64,000 nucleotides of DNA from positions 8,464,328 through 8,528,327 of the forward strand of contig JAJLRJ010000007.1 in NCBI GenBank assembly GCA_024195265.1, read 5' to 3'. Below are positions 52,984 through 64,000 of this stretch, piece after piece (positions within the stretch are counted from its first letter, which is position 1; every line of letters starts with the position of its first letter). Both the position numbers and the translations under genes were made by a program. This DNA is from Dendrophyllia cribrosa (Eukaryota; Cnidaria; Anthozoa; Scleractinia; Dendrophylliidae). A model generated the notes under the pieces. It made no database searches, was not told the DNA's origin, and saw only the letters and a program-made list of their open reading frames with translations.

Positions 52984-53198
52984 CCCTTTTCACTCCCAGA
53001 GTCAATTATGGAGACATGTAATGTAGTTCTAACTTTTAAGTCTGTTGATGAAATCCTATGGTGTGACCATTCAAATGAAACCTCTTAAGCAGTACCTTCA
53101 CATGGCACTATTAATTGTTTTTCAGTATTTTTCAAAATTAAATCTGGGATTTTTCTTGAACTTTAGTTTTGGGTACTCTTGAGCAATAAACCGCAAGG
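52984..53198. mobile_element. piggyBac-type MITE, third copy
   Basis: Preceded by TTAA at 52980-52983. It shares CACTCCCAGAGTCAATTATG and the body of 45077-45287. The right end is decayed. Confidence 0.65.
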
Positions 53199-53416
53199 TA
53201 AACTGCTTCAGTTTAGGTGCAAGTTAAGCTGAATTTGAGCTGTAAAAAAAGCATCATCAGATCTAAAACACTTTATTCCCAAGTCCAGAAACAGATAACA
53301 CAATAATGTCAAACTACAGTATGTAGGCAACATTTTAAAAGATAAATAGTTGATCAATGTTATGCTGAGAAATCAGTGTTTAGTTTAGAACAGCCTACAG
53401 AGTATTAATTTAATAC

Positions 53417-53476
53417 CTTTTTCATTTTCAGCTGAGGGCAGTTGCTCTAAGTCAATCAACAGGGACACATCATAAG
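53417..53476 (-). CDS. ARPC2: ARPC2 exon
   Basis: 60 nt after TTTTACAG encoding YDVSLLIDLEQLPSAENEK, matching the (Y)NVSLLYDLENLP region of ARPC2. Donor AAAAG|GTATTA. Confidence 0.9.
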
Positions 53477-53598
53477 CTGTAAAATGGAGGAATCAGTTGA
53501 TATCAGGCATTAAAACACCCTCTCTGTTGCCCATGCAAACTCAATTCAGGAGCATTAAAAATATTAACTAAAGAATAATTATGATGACAAATTTATAC

Positions 53599-53644
53599 CT
53601 TCCTCAGGAGTTGTCATGAAGCTTCCATACACTTTTTTAAGTAG
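53599..53644 (-). CDS. ARPC2: ARPC2 exon
   Basis: 46 nt after CATTGTAG encoding LLKKVYGSFMTTPEE, matching the conserved LLKRVYGSF...P. A very short exon, placed by phase and similarity. Confidence 0.9.
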
Positions 53645-55370
53645 CTACAATGAAAAACAAAATGAAAGAGACAAGAAAAATAAGAAAAAGTCAAGCATAG
53701 CTAAAAATAAATCTTTCATCAATAGCTACAGTACATGTACATTTCTGTACTCAGTCGCAAAAAGGTTGCACATGGCCAACAGGCCTTCTTTACTTTCAGG
53801 TTACGGCGTTGCATGTATTGCACAGTTGTGGCACTTACTAGTACATGTAATGAAGACACTATGTCAGAGTATTTTTGATTTCTCACAAATGATTTCCTAA
53901 TACTGATTGTGATCCACATCAAATTGATTAATTACAATCAACCTTTTAGCTAGAAATTGAAAAGTGGCTTTCCTGGAAGCTTGTTCCCCTATACAATTTT
54001 AAAAGCCTTGGTGAATTTGCCATGAAATTCTAAAAAATCTGGCCATCCTCAGGATGCCCAGACACCCTGCTGGCTAAAAGCTTGATCACAATTTGTATAT
54101 ACATGTACATTTGTATATCATGAGACAAATAATAAAGAGAGACATGAACAACAATGATTTCTATTCTTAGCACTGAAATGATCTAAAACTTTGTTACTAT
54201 GATTTCAACAATAATTATTTGAAAATGCATAATCATTGCCCAGTTCTTAAAAATTATAGGAAAGAAATTGCATGTACATGTATGTTTGATGACAGGCCAG
54301 GGTTGTCAAAAGTAGCCAGCGGCCAGCAAAAATCACCACCTAAATGTACTTGGTCATGTCAGCCAGCTACTTTGCTTGGCAGTTCTTTAAAGGAGATGCC
54401 ATTTAAAGTGGCTCCTACCAGTTTTTGGCTTTAATTGACTGTATAAACTTTGGAAAATTATAACAAAACATCAGGCCAAGGTCATAATTAAATAATGGTA
54501 AAATTAAAATGTACATTTAGTTGTTGACCAAAAGTGACTGTTATTTCATCATGGTGGTTACCATGGTAATGATATGTGAGGATCATTCAGACCTGCTATT
54601 TAGCTTTTGGGTCTTATAGATCAGTAGCACAGTATGTATGCACAATCAGAGGTTCACCCACTTATTCGCAAAAATCTCCTTTGCTATTCTCAATACACAA
54701 GTTATACTTAATTACAAATGTTGGACGTAATGCATTAGTCAATAAATACGCAAAGATTCATGAACTTACGTAGTTTTTTTATTTTTTTAGAATTAATAGT
54801 TTTACAGAATTACTAAAAAATATGGCCCTCACGCGTAACATTTGCATGCAAACTTTTTCTGTTGATCGTGGATTCTCATGTCTAGAAGTGTTTTACTGAC
54901 ATCAAAACATGCTTAAAATGATCAAAAAAATAATGTCTGTCATTAACCATGGCAAGTAAAATGTTTGAAAATGACATTTAACATGGTTTAAACTAAAGTT
55001 TTGTATATAACAGTAATGGCATCACGGTGCAGTTGTCCGTTTGCTAAGTTTGACTTTTGAACCTTCGATCAATTTATTAAAAATGGGCAATTAATAAAAC
55101 ACTAACCAAAATGGAATGCTCACATCATAAACACTCTTTCCTGAAGATATGAACTAAAAAGAACCACTTGATCGCTTAAAGATCAGTTTAAAGATGCCAG
55201 TTATAACAAAAACTTCAACTTACAAACAAAACAAAAATTTAACGCATTCTGTGCCTTCTATGGGTCTTTTATTCCAGGCAATAAACAACGATTGTTGCTT
55301 TGTTCGCTTCATTTCAGCCTGAGATTTTTTCCGCTGAGATGTTGTGAATACATGTGTGAAATTTTTCCGT
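53645..55370 (-). other. ARPC2 intron (4.4 kb), first part
   Basis: No exon or structured repeat recognised. ACATGTACATGT-type motifs are frequent, as across the window. Confidence 0.5.
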
Positions 55371-55905
55371 GCCGTCACGGCTCTGTGCCCACGTGTGGTT
55401 GCGAAAATCTCCCGCTCAGTTGTTATTTTAATAGTCTGCCACTTCGGGAACCGGACATGATTGTGGACGAAATTATAAAAATTAATATGGCTATGAAGGA
55501 TTTGTTTTTATAGCCAGACAAGTGTTGTCAGTGTTGAGAAGAAAGCTGCCGTCACGGCTCAGTGTCCATGTGTAGGTGCGAAAATCTCCCGCTCACTTGT
55601 TATTTATCTGCTTTTCTAACATGCCACTTCGGGAACCGGACATGATTGTGAAAAAATTATGGCCCGAAAGAAATCAGTTTTATTTTATCTTATGGCTGAG
55701 GCTATGAAGGATTTGTTTTCATAGCCAGACAAGAGTTGTCAGTGTTGGGAAGAAATGCTGCCGTCACGGCTCGGTGCCCACGTGTAGGTGTGAATTTTTC
55801 ACATGATTGTGCAAAAACATTATGGCCCGAAAGAAATCACTTTTGTTTTATCTTATGGCTACGAAGGATTTGTTTTTATAGCCATACAAGTTTTGGGAAG
55901 AAAAT
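55371..55905. repeat. Tandem triplication, about 180-210-bp units
   Basis: Units start GCCGTCACGGCTC at 55371, 55548 and 55760. They share CCACTTCGGGAACCGGACATG (first two) and ATGAAGGATTTGTTTT...ATAGCCA. The third is shortened. Confidence 0.8.
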
Positions 55906-56155
55906 AGGATGGATTTATCCTTATCTTCCCCCAAATATTTTCTGACTAGCCGGCGGCCCCAGGACGAGTAGACGGTGATTTTCGCCGGTCACCGGAACTT
56001 CCGGAGAACCCTGTTTATTATGTGGAATTTTTACATCACACTTGCTCTTATTATTGACAGTTGTTTTCATCTTACTGTTAAAAGATATCGGGAAGTATTC
56101 TCATGTGTTCATGATGACAAAACTGACAGTGGATTTATCACAATGCAGACTTTAA

Positions 56156-57319
56156 AGGCCCATCTTCACTCACCATGACTCATTGCGGGCGTTCTAGAAT
56201 TACTGAGGCCATGAAAATCCATTTTGTGGTGAGAAAGTTTGATTCCTAAAATAATCCGTTTACATCGGGGAATCTGTATTGTCTATTAACTTCAAGATGA
56301 TTTCGTTCAAATATTTAGTTCATATTCAAGCCATTGCATCTTGTTTTTGTATGTTTTCTTTTATTTTCCATCGTTACTGATAAGTTTTCTAAGCAATGCC
56401 GCCGAAGGCTTGGGGCACTGTTAAGAAACGAGATCCTTTAGAAGGTTTGGCTCAGAAATTCGGTCGTCCATAGAAAAGGAATAGGTATATTAGATTGCCT
56501 ACTAGTTAAGATTTATCTTCACATCTTTTCTTTGTAATTTTTTTCCACATACAGATACTGTCAGTTTACATTTGAATATTATTACTGTTGTAGGTTGATA
56601 TGAAATTCGGGTTAAAATGATTTCAACCTAGTTTGATTTGAATTGCTTTTGTCTTTGATTCATTATCATAAATCAGAAACAAAGGTAATTCAAAATCAAA
56701 CTAGGTTGAAAATCATTTTAACCTGATTTCATTTCAACCTACAACATTACCGTTGATGCATGACCCGTTGACCGTAACTGTAAACAACAGGAAAAGCTCA
56801 AAACTTCTTGGTTTGCCGGCGGAGTCATTTTTGCCAGTATCTATGTGAAATATTCCATGGAAGTTGAAGGAGGTTTTCCCCTGTCCCTAGCTGTTGAAGT
56901 TTTTTTGATGCAAACTTCTGAAGCCGAGAAAACGTCCTCCATTAGCGGAGCTCATTAATTATTATGCCCGATGCAAATCAGATAGCCGACGGAACAGCCC
57001 ACAAAATACAAACACTTCTCGGCTCGTTGGAGGTTTCGTTTTAAGGGGCATCAACCTTCGGCGACTGGAGCTACAGAAAGGCGGGTTGAGCGGCCCCAGA
57101 CAAAATGTGAGACATGTTATACGGACTTTTAATATCTAACAGGACCGCTTCTTTGGACTAAAAAATTTTAAAATCAATGTCGAACGAAATTTCAAACTCA
57201 GTGTTCCTTTCTTCCTGGAGATGAAAGGCCAAAATTTCACTTCGCGAGAGATCGCATTTATCTGGGTCCAAATCAAAAGAAACAATGCGCGGTGCATCAT
57301 GGTAAGTGACGATGGGCCT
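56156..57319. mobile_element. TTAA-flanked DNA element, 1.16 kb (Kolobok/piggyBac-type)
   Basis: AGGCCCATCTTCACTCACCA at the left, mirrored by TGGTAAGTGACGATGGGCCT at the right, with exact TTAA at 56152-56155 and 57320-57323. The short element at 46060-46234 shares its ends. It carries a nested foldback (56586-56746) and no transposase. Confidence 0.75.
56586..56746. repeat. Foldback element nested in the TTAA element
   Basis: TGTTGTAGGTTG and its mirror, with arms of about 70 bases including TTCAACCTAGTTTGATTTGAA. The loop TTTGATTCATTATCAT is shared with 51941-52110, so the two belong to one family. Confidence 0.75.
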
Positions 57320-57323
57320 TTAA

Positions 57324-58042
57324 GTTGAGTAAGTTTTACAAAGATCATCGTAATTGAAACCACTGCCAGCGACGTTTTAAGCCATGGATTTTTTTTATCA
57401 GGCCATTTTCGTTGCTTGAATTGAACTAATTGTATTCACTCATTTCTGCTTCGTGCTTGTATTTTAGTAACGTTATTTTTGTAAAAACTTAGTCTCATGA
57501 ACTCTTACAAATCTAACTAGTCATGTGTATGATATATTCTTTAAACCGGTTCAAAATAAAGTTTTATTTTTGTAGCTTACATTTTAGTTTTCAATTGTAC
57601 ATGCATATACATGTAGTGCCACGTTAATGTCGATCGTGTTTATTCGCGCTGTTAGTTCACTAAGATCTTTGTGTTTTGCGTTATGATCAGCCAAACCAGA
57701 TGCTGGCTCGAAGATCATAGAAAAGGCAGCTTTTGTTTTCAAGCTCAGTAAAACAGACTGCTGGCCAAGTGAACGAAAACTTGGAATAGAGAAAATACTA
57801 TTCGGTCACCATTTTTTTTGTTATTGCTGTCATTTTGTTTTCGTGGGTTCTGCACGTGTTTAGAACCCAGTCGGAGTGCGTCAAAAAACTGGTAGGAGCC
57901 ACCTTAAAAAATATATGCAGTATCTTTTCAAAATCAGACATCTACTTTACACTTTTCTGACAACCCTGTCAAAGTGCAATGCACAGCTTACTATGAATTT
58001 TTGATGCTATCATTACATCAAATTGATTGTTTTAAAACTCAC
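57324..58042 (-). other. ARPC2 intron, last part before next exon
   Basis: Nothing recognised. Minus-strand donor GTGAGT at 58042. Confidence 0.5.
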
Positions 58043-58096
58043 CTCATCAGCTCCATACTTCTTTAAATCAGCGAAGAATTTCATGGAAATGCTAAG
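58043..58096 (-). CDS. ARPC2: ARPC2 exon
   Basis: 54 nt after ATTCTTACAG encoding LSISMKFFADLKKYGADE, matching the (V)SISLKFYKELQ..GADE region. Phase 0 at both ends. Confidence 0.92.
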
Positions 58097-58737
58097 CTGT
58101 AAGAATGAAGATAACATGATAAAAGGGATGTTTAATAATAAAGACAGAGTAAATGTCTCAGTTAAGCTACAAAGAGGGTGATGAGTGCTCTAGAATGAAA
58201 TGTATTCTTAGTTAAAGTTTACATTGTATGTATTGTAGATTAACCAAAAATGCAAAAACTGTTTTGTTTAGAGTGCTAGTATGTTCCGTTTTGGGCTTAG
58301 ACTTTCTTCAGTGTAACATTTTTGTGCTTTTTTTTCCGATTTCAAGATTACATCATTGAGATTTATCCTTGATATTCTGTGCCTTCTCAGTGAACTACTG
58401 ACAAAAACAGTTACTGTTACATTTCATTTTTCCTGAAAACTAAAATTGCAGTCACTTTGTACCAATGTAATCTTCACTGGGAATCCTTCCATACTCAAAT
58501 AATAGAAGAAGCAACTGAAGGGTTTAAAGTGAAACTATTTGTAAGGGATGATTTGTCCTTAAAATCCAAAGTGCTCTGGAAACCAAAGCAATCTAATGCT
58601 GATTGATTTCTTTTCTTTCAGTTCAAACAGACAACAAAGGATATCAACAAGAAGGCTTTTATAGGCTAATTCTTTGTATTGAAAATTTTGCTCACAAAAT
58701 AAATACAGAACTAGTCTCTGTGCCAAAAGAGACCTTA

Positions 58738-58782
<45 letters not shown>

Positions 58783-58897
58783 TCGGAGAAATGTGGATTT
58801 CCTGGCCAAAACTAAAAGTTTCCCTTTGAACCCTTCATTTTGTTACAGTTATATACTATCTATGCATTATGAAAAACATTTCAGGTTACTGTCTTAC
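58097..58897 (-). other. ARPC2 intron with (TTA)n
   Basis: Contains a (TTA)n microsatellite at 58741-58781. Nothing else recognised. Confidence 0.6.
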
Positions 58898-58956
58898 TCT
58901 CAACTTTGATTTCTCTCCATCAGGATTGGAAATGTGAAACTGCACACCATCAAAAT
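58898..58956 (-). CDS. ARPC2: ARPC2 exon (most 5' found)
   Basis: 59 nt after TTAACTTTTCAG encoding FDGVQFHISNPDGEKSKLR, matching the DFDGV.(Y/F)HISNP segment near residue 40 of ARPC2. The preceding exon, about 35-40 residues with the start codon, was not found in 58957-64000 and probably lies beyond the window. Confidence 0.93.
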
Positions 58957-59859
58957 CTGAAAAGTTAATGCCACACATCAGGCATAAATATTCAGTAAAG
59001 CAGCAGTAAATATAATAATAACCATCCAATTCCATCTTGCAGTTGCCTCTCATATAGTATTCTGATTGACTAATTCACACTGGGAGGTAAACATAGTAAA
59101 TTCCCACATAAAGTTAGCCATGCATAAAAGTGCACGCTAGTTTCTGATTGGTGAAAGTATTGACAGTTAACATAATTCGATGACTCTCTTTTTTCGCGCC
59201 CCTTCCCCCCTCCATGTTTATGCCTGCCGCGCAGACTAGCAAGAACTAACATCAGGAAAATTGCTTGACACCTCGGCTTTGCAGACACTCTTTTCTTGAT
59301 GGGTGAAACAAGAGTTGGGGAAACATGTCTGCTCTCACGGACTAGAATCAGGGTGCAGTTGACTCAGGGATTTCAAAGAACTTCTACAATCAGTAACAGG
59401 TTTTTTTTCGTTTTTTGCTTGAAGAATAAACTTTATATATTTATCTTAAAGTAACACTGAATCAGTAACAGGTTGTGTATAAATCAAACTGGTCATGTTA
59501 TCTTCAACTGTCTGCTAATGAATTAAAACAATGAGCAGTACACCATATCTGTATTACTTTGTTTATTATTTGGACAGCGTCACACGAAAAGGGCACAGAC
59601 AACATGACACGTGATTTCGAGTACTTTGCATTTGAAATCAGCTGCTCAAAATGGTGGAAGCCTTGCGGTATGTGCATTCAAGGTACAATTTTTATGGTTT
59701 TAATTTTTATTTCCGGACTTTTTTTACTTCCATCATATTATTTAGGAATTGAAGTGGGCAAAAAAGCTGAAAACTCAAAATTGAGAAAATATGTCATTCG
59801 TGCCCTTTTCGCGTAATGAGGCTCATTTGACATTGCATTTTAGAGTGCGACTATGCACC
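58957..59859 (-). other. ARPC2 5' intron, first part
   Basis: A dispersed repeat at about 59060-59180 is the inverted relative of 38122-38235. No exon seen. Confidence 0.5.
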
Positions 59860-59867
59860 AATCCAAG

Positions 59868-60858
59868 CAACCTCGTTCCCAGGGTCTCTCATCTTCTCGT
59901 GCCCTGGAGAGAGAGAAGAGAGACCCTGGTCAACTCTGGTCATGTGCATCCCAAAATCTGGAATGTAACAAATAAAAGATTTGAGGGAGGGGCGGCAAAG
60001 TGTGAAATTTGTTCGCTCTAGCAGAGCATTGCAAATCAAAAGAAATCCAAAAAGCGTTTGGCGGCTTGCGATAAATGTCAAGCGGCGGTCATCCGCAGAC
60101 TTCAAAACATATCCACATCGACTGGTTTTGAGAGTGCAAGTTGCTTTAGGGTCTGCAAATTAATGGTTGTGGAATTGTCACGGCGCTTGAAGATTTGTCT
60201 CAGTATTAAAAGCTAATTTTGGACTCGCTACACAATGAGTGAATGCAGTCCAATTTTATTACTGGACGTCGCCAATAAGCTCGGTCTCGGCAGAAAATGC
60301 TTTTGATTTATGGCATTGTTCCAAATTAGAATGAATTATCGCTACATACTATTTAGCAGGCGATGTTCAAGCTTCATTCGACAGGCACGTTAAATTGTCG
60401 CTGTCTGTTCTCGGATGATGGCAAAGTGGAAAAATATTTTAACATGCAGATCGACTCTACACTGTTATAACAGGAAAAGATCGAGGTAAAGATAATGATA
60501 GCTTTAATTCTTTGGTGAGGCATGTTGTTTTGTTCAACATTTACCAGTTCCAGTCGTTTGAATGTCTATACAAGATTTTTATATTTCATTGTTTCATTAT
60601 ATGCTTGTGAAATTATTAAACGATAACCATTTTTATCCTTGCGCATATTAATTAATTCGCTTTTGTTTGAATCGTTAAATTGAACCGTTTCCGGACATCA
60701 ACCGACTCGCACACAGCACGAGCCACTGTGAAGAAAACGAGACAAAGTTACAAACACCATCGACCCCTCCTTAGGAGGCACGTGACCAGAGTTGACCAGG
60801 GTCTCTCTTCTCTCGCGCCAGGGGGCGGGAAGATGAGAGACCCTGGGAACAAGGTTGT
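59868..60858. mobile_element. hAT-type non-autonomous element, 991 bp
   Basis: The ends CAACCTCGTTCCCAGGGTCT and mirror form terminal repeats of about 80 bases (also TGGTCAACTCTGGTCA). AATCCAAG is duplicated exactly outside (59860-59867, 60859-60866); an 8-bp duplication is the hAT signature. No transposase frame. Confidence 0.8.
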
Positions 60859-61119
60859 AATCCAAGTGCAAATATGACGCATTATTTCCCTCGTCTTCCC
60901 GCTTGCTAGGAAAAACACTTTGAAAAACTAAGGATTTGGAAGAATATGACTGTCATATAATAAACAATCTATTTAGCGAAAAGCTGTGTATTCTACTGGT
61001 CACTTTTATTTTTAACAACTTAAAACTGACTCAGAAAAATACACAGCTGTATTTCACAACTTTCCGCTGAATAACCTCTTTTAATATATAAATTTAAAAA
61101 ATACTATTGCTCCATAATG

Positions 61120-62719
61120 CACCAGTCAATGTAAATCCCCGCCCCCCCCAACCCCGGGGATTAGGCGGGGATAAGGCATTTGCTGTTTCTAATGAGAACT
61201 AATGCCCCACTATACAGGGCATTTCAGTCTGTCAAATGCCCTGCCATCATACCTAAAAATTACATCTATTTGCAGAAATCTTTTTCTTTTTCATCTTTTT
61301 TTATATTTAAATACCCGGTATTGCATGTTTGCTATTAAAGTTAATAAAATGAATGATTATTATTAGTATTACATGATTTTGTTCCCAAAAGTCGACTTTA
61401 AAAACAATTTGTTTCGAAAATGACAATTCGGTCCCTGGCTTTTCCTCAACAAAAATCTAATATGGCGGCTGAATCAGTGTTTGTACTGGATATTAGAATA
61501 CGAGCAGTCTCTCTCGCTCGACGGACTAAGCTGGGAAAGAGAGACTGCTCGTAGTCTATTCAGTATCGGCAAGTGCGACTATAAATTAAGACGATATTTC
61601 ATATTGTTATTACTGCTCTTTTTTTCAATTTTTATATAAGCATGTACATTTCCTTGCATATGTTGTCCTGCCATATAGCCAAAAATACAAAATTAAAACT
61701 CACTACAATCGATTCATCTAAAACATCTTTTAATTTGAAAAATTCGATCAAAAAACAATCAATACCACGCCAAGACGTTTCAAGGTCATCCACAAAGCCT
61801 TCCGGCTAGAATAAAAAAGTATTTATTTCTACCAAACAATGAAAAACCATACCTTAAGGGGGAGAAACTTAACTACAAGGTGGTTGCTATGGAAGAGTTC
61901 CAAACGTCATATAATGAGTTTCTTTACTTCCTCGGTTATGATGTTTGGTCCATCAAATTTTATGAGTCACAACCACATTTGGTAAGTCGCTGTGACCAGA
62001 ACATAAAAACCCTTAAAACTCAAACATCTTACATTTTTCCCAATAAAACCAATGTCAACGGCTTAAGAACAACCTAATAAAACATCTGTAGCATCGATTT
62101 GTTAAAATTCACGTTATTGAAAAAGCTATGACGTCATAAAGGTGTATTTTAATACATTTTATTTAATAGTTTCCTTTTTTTCGTCAAAACGGTAACTCCA
62201 TGCTACGCTACAGCCGACAGATTTAAAAAAAAGTTGAATTGCTAAATACGATTCGCCAAAAAAATCAGATTTTTATCTTTTTTCCTTTGAATTTTTGCGC
62301 TTTTTCATTCTTACGCGCGGTTGGGGACCGGCACTAGTTGCGCATGTACAATGTCGATTCGGATGTCTTATGTTGAGTTTCATAGTTCCCACCATATTAG
62401 CAGTTTATGACACATGAGAAATGCTAACCATAAAATAATGTCCCTAGCAACGACTCTAAAACTGTAGTTAAGTTTCACCCCCTTAAATTAAACAGTCTGC
62501 AAGTCGTCCACAAGAAGTTCAGCGATTCCACGAGGTCTGATGAGCCAAAACGGCCAGCGGTTTTCATGTCTAATCTCGGCCCAATCTCCGCTCAAATCAT
62601 CACAACGTTTCAAATAGGGCTAATGCCCCGCTCATCGAAGCACGATTGTGTGCCAAATGCCCCGCTAATCCCCGCATAGTCCCGGGGTTGGGGGGTGGGG
62701 ATTTACATTGACTGGTGCA
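61120..62719. mobile_element. TAA-flanked inverted-repeat DNA element, 1.6 kb
   Basis: TGCACCAGTCAATGTAAATC at the left is mirrored at the right, with TAA outside (61117-61119, 62720-62722). GC-rich CCCCGGGG and GGGCATTTG/AATGCCC blocks sit inside both ends. An inner hairpin TACGAGCAGTCTCTCT lies at about 61499-61553. The minus strand has two exon-like stretches (about 61691-61806 and 62485-62605). Confidence 0.8.
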
Positions 62720-62744
62720 TAACGAAAAACAAATAACTATTTAA

Positions 62745-63755
62745 CCCATTCACACCTGAGGATTTTTACGTTTTTGAGTGATTTTCTGCATACACACGCC
62801 CCATAGGATTTCGTGACTTCATATTTGGAGTTACCATTGAAAGTGCTGCTGTTCTAAAACACTGAAGGCTCGAGTTTACTGGAAACGTCATTGTGACGAT
62901 CTCATTTTGCTTGTTTGATTTGCAATAAAGGGTCCAATATGAATGATCTACGATTTTTGGTAAGTTCACAGCCATTTTTCATCTTTAGTAGCTGCCTGGT
63001 GAGCATCATTAAGCTTGGAGGTAGTTCAGAGTCCACTTCTCAATGAAGCGAGTTAGGTGTTGTACTTCGTTTACGAATTTGGCTCGTTGCTCGTTGAACT
63101 GGAAAAATGGCCGTCTGGAAACGAAGTGGCTTTGGGGCTCGACTCTGGATGAATTTCTCGACCTACCGCGGCATATTTTGGAAGTTGCGACCACAGGAGA
63201 ATACAACAAGCGCGAAATTTCGGCGGTGGGTCGGAGTGGCCGTGGACTTAGTATAAATATGAAATGTGTGCGGAAAGAATCGAACGCTGTCCAAATTTTT
63301 GGCTTTTTCCCAGCATGCAGTGCGGTGGTGATATTGAAAATCGAGGCAAGGTCAGTATGCATTAGAAAGAGAGGCTAGAGCTCGGCCCGAGCAACGAATA
63401 AGAGCAAAAAAATTCACTGCTAAGCTAGGACTAGGACTGAATTTTGCTGTGAATGTTGACTTTTGGGTTTGCCATGATGATTTGAATAAAAAAAACTAAA
63501 GGCAAAAACGTGATTTTTGTTGTTTTTCTATGACGTTAAAAACGGTCATTTTTGTTATTGTCCAAATTCAAACGCTGATATTCTGCAAAAATCGCTGACT
63601 TTTTTGTGTTTATTGGGTATCTCAATTTGAAAGACTTTCTAGTCAATGCTCACAACTGCTAGTTAAGGCAATGTTCGCACGATTGAGAAAGTTACAATTT
63701 TTTAAAGCAGTGGAGTCTTGTACGGGCGGTTACGGGCGGTTCAGGTGTCAATGGG
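62745..63755. mobile_element. piggyBac-type non-autonomous element, 1.0 kb
   Basis: CCCATTCACACCTGA and the complement of CCCATTGACACCTGA form the ends, with TTAA outside both (62741-62744, 63756-63759). Overlapping frames of about 110 codons on both strands (63009-63378) show no recognised similarity. Confidence 0.75.
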
Positions 63756-63792
63756 TTAAATATGAATTTTCAGGTATGCTTCTTAACCCTAA

Positions 63793-64000
63793 TGCACCAG
63801 TCAATGTAAACCCCCGCACCCCCCGGGCCGGGACATAGCGGGGCATTAGCCTGGCGCTCACTGCAAAAGTTGTTAAATGCCCCGCACCCGGAGGCCATTT
63901 TTTTGCTCTAATCGGCGTTAATGACCCCGCTCAAATGCCCTGCTCCTTTTGGGCAAATTTAATTTTAGACATTAGCATTATAATGCAAAAAAAAAAAAAC
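63793..64000. mobile_element. TAA-type element, left end only, cut by the window
   Basis: TAA (63790-63792) is followed by TGCACCAGTCAATGTAAACC, the same terminus as 61120, then GC-rich CCCCGGGCC and GGGCATTAGC blocks. The right end is outside the window. Confidence 0.7.

Noticed and set aside
63009..63378. Overlapping frames of about 110 codons on both strands
   Set aside because: They lie inside a piggyBac-type element, no family is recognised, and neither strand is favoured.

Overview
This is eukaryotic, intron-containing, AT-rich DNA. It most likely comes from an anthozoan cnidarian such as a stony coral. The evidence is two recognisable metazoan genes with clean GT-AG introns (ferroportin SLC40A1 and ARPC2), a glycosyltransferase plus TRADD-N-like gene of a kind I associate with corals, many short inverted-repeat transposons, Penelope-like retroelement debris next to (TA)n tracts, and a complete Polinton. 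The organism call is an inference; no rRNA or mitochondrial marker is present.

Region 1 (1-19.4 kb) is mobile DNA. A 5'-truncated Penelope-like element (53-1229, minus) borders a 16,486-bp Polinton/Maverick (adintovirus-like) insertion at 1374-17859. The Polinton is flanked by a perfect 6-bp duplication (CATGGT) and has terminal inverted repeats starting 5'-AG. Minus-strand genes: protein-primed PolB, AT-hook/zinc-finger protein, coiled-coil protein, integrase with chromodomain, PLA2-like protein, small zinc protein, adenain-type protease, minor capsid/membrane-active proteins, major capsid, penton, scaffold-like protein and a zinc-ribbon VLTF3-like factor. Plus-strand genes: packaging ATPase, fibre-like protein and two small proteins. 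Each tip is a 73-bp near-perfect palindrome. Two upstream motif classes suggest early and late genes. PolB, the major capsid, penton, the minor capsid gene and the VLTF3-like gene carry frameshifts or stops, so this copy looks dead although its ends are intact. To its right are (TA)n tracts, hammerhead-like Penelope motifs and two copies of a 266-bp repeat.

Region 2 (19.4-25.2 kb) holds two spliced minus-strand exons of one gene: a GT4 glycosyltransferase domain followed by a domain resembling the N-terminal domain of the death-receptor adaptor TRADD.

Region 3 (25.2-33.8 kb) is almost all transposons and satellites: a 2.1-kb TAA-flanked element, a 2.6-kb multi-hairpin inverted repeat, and a Tc1/mariner-type element inside a tandem array.

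Region 4 (33.9-44.0 kb) is a complete five-exon ferroportin gene (717 residues, plus strand). Its introns hold further transposons, one nested in another.

Region 5 (47.3-59.0 kb) is ARPC2 on the minus strand: ten exons, with the first coding exon not found. From 59.8 kb to the end the window is mainly transposons with recognisable target duplications: a hAT-type element, two TAA-type elements (the second cut by the window end) and a piggyBac-type element.
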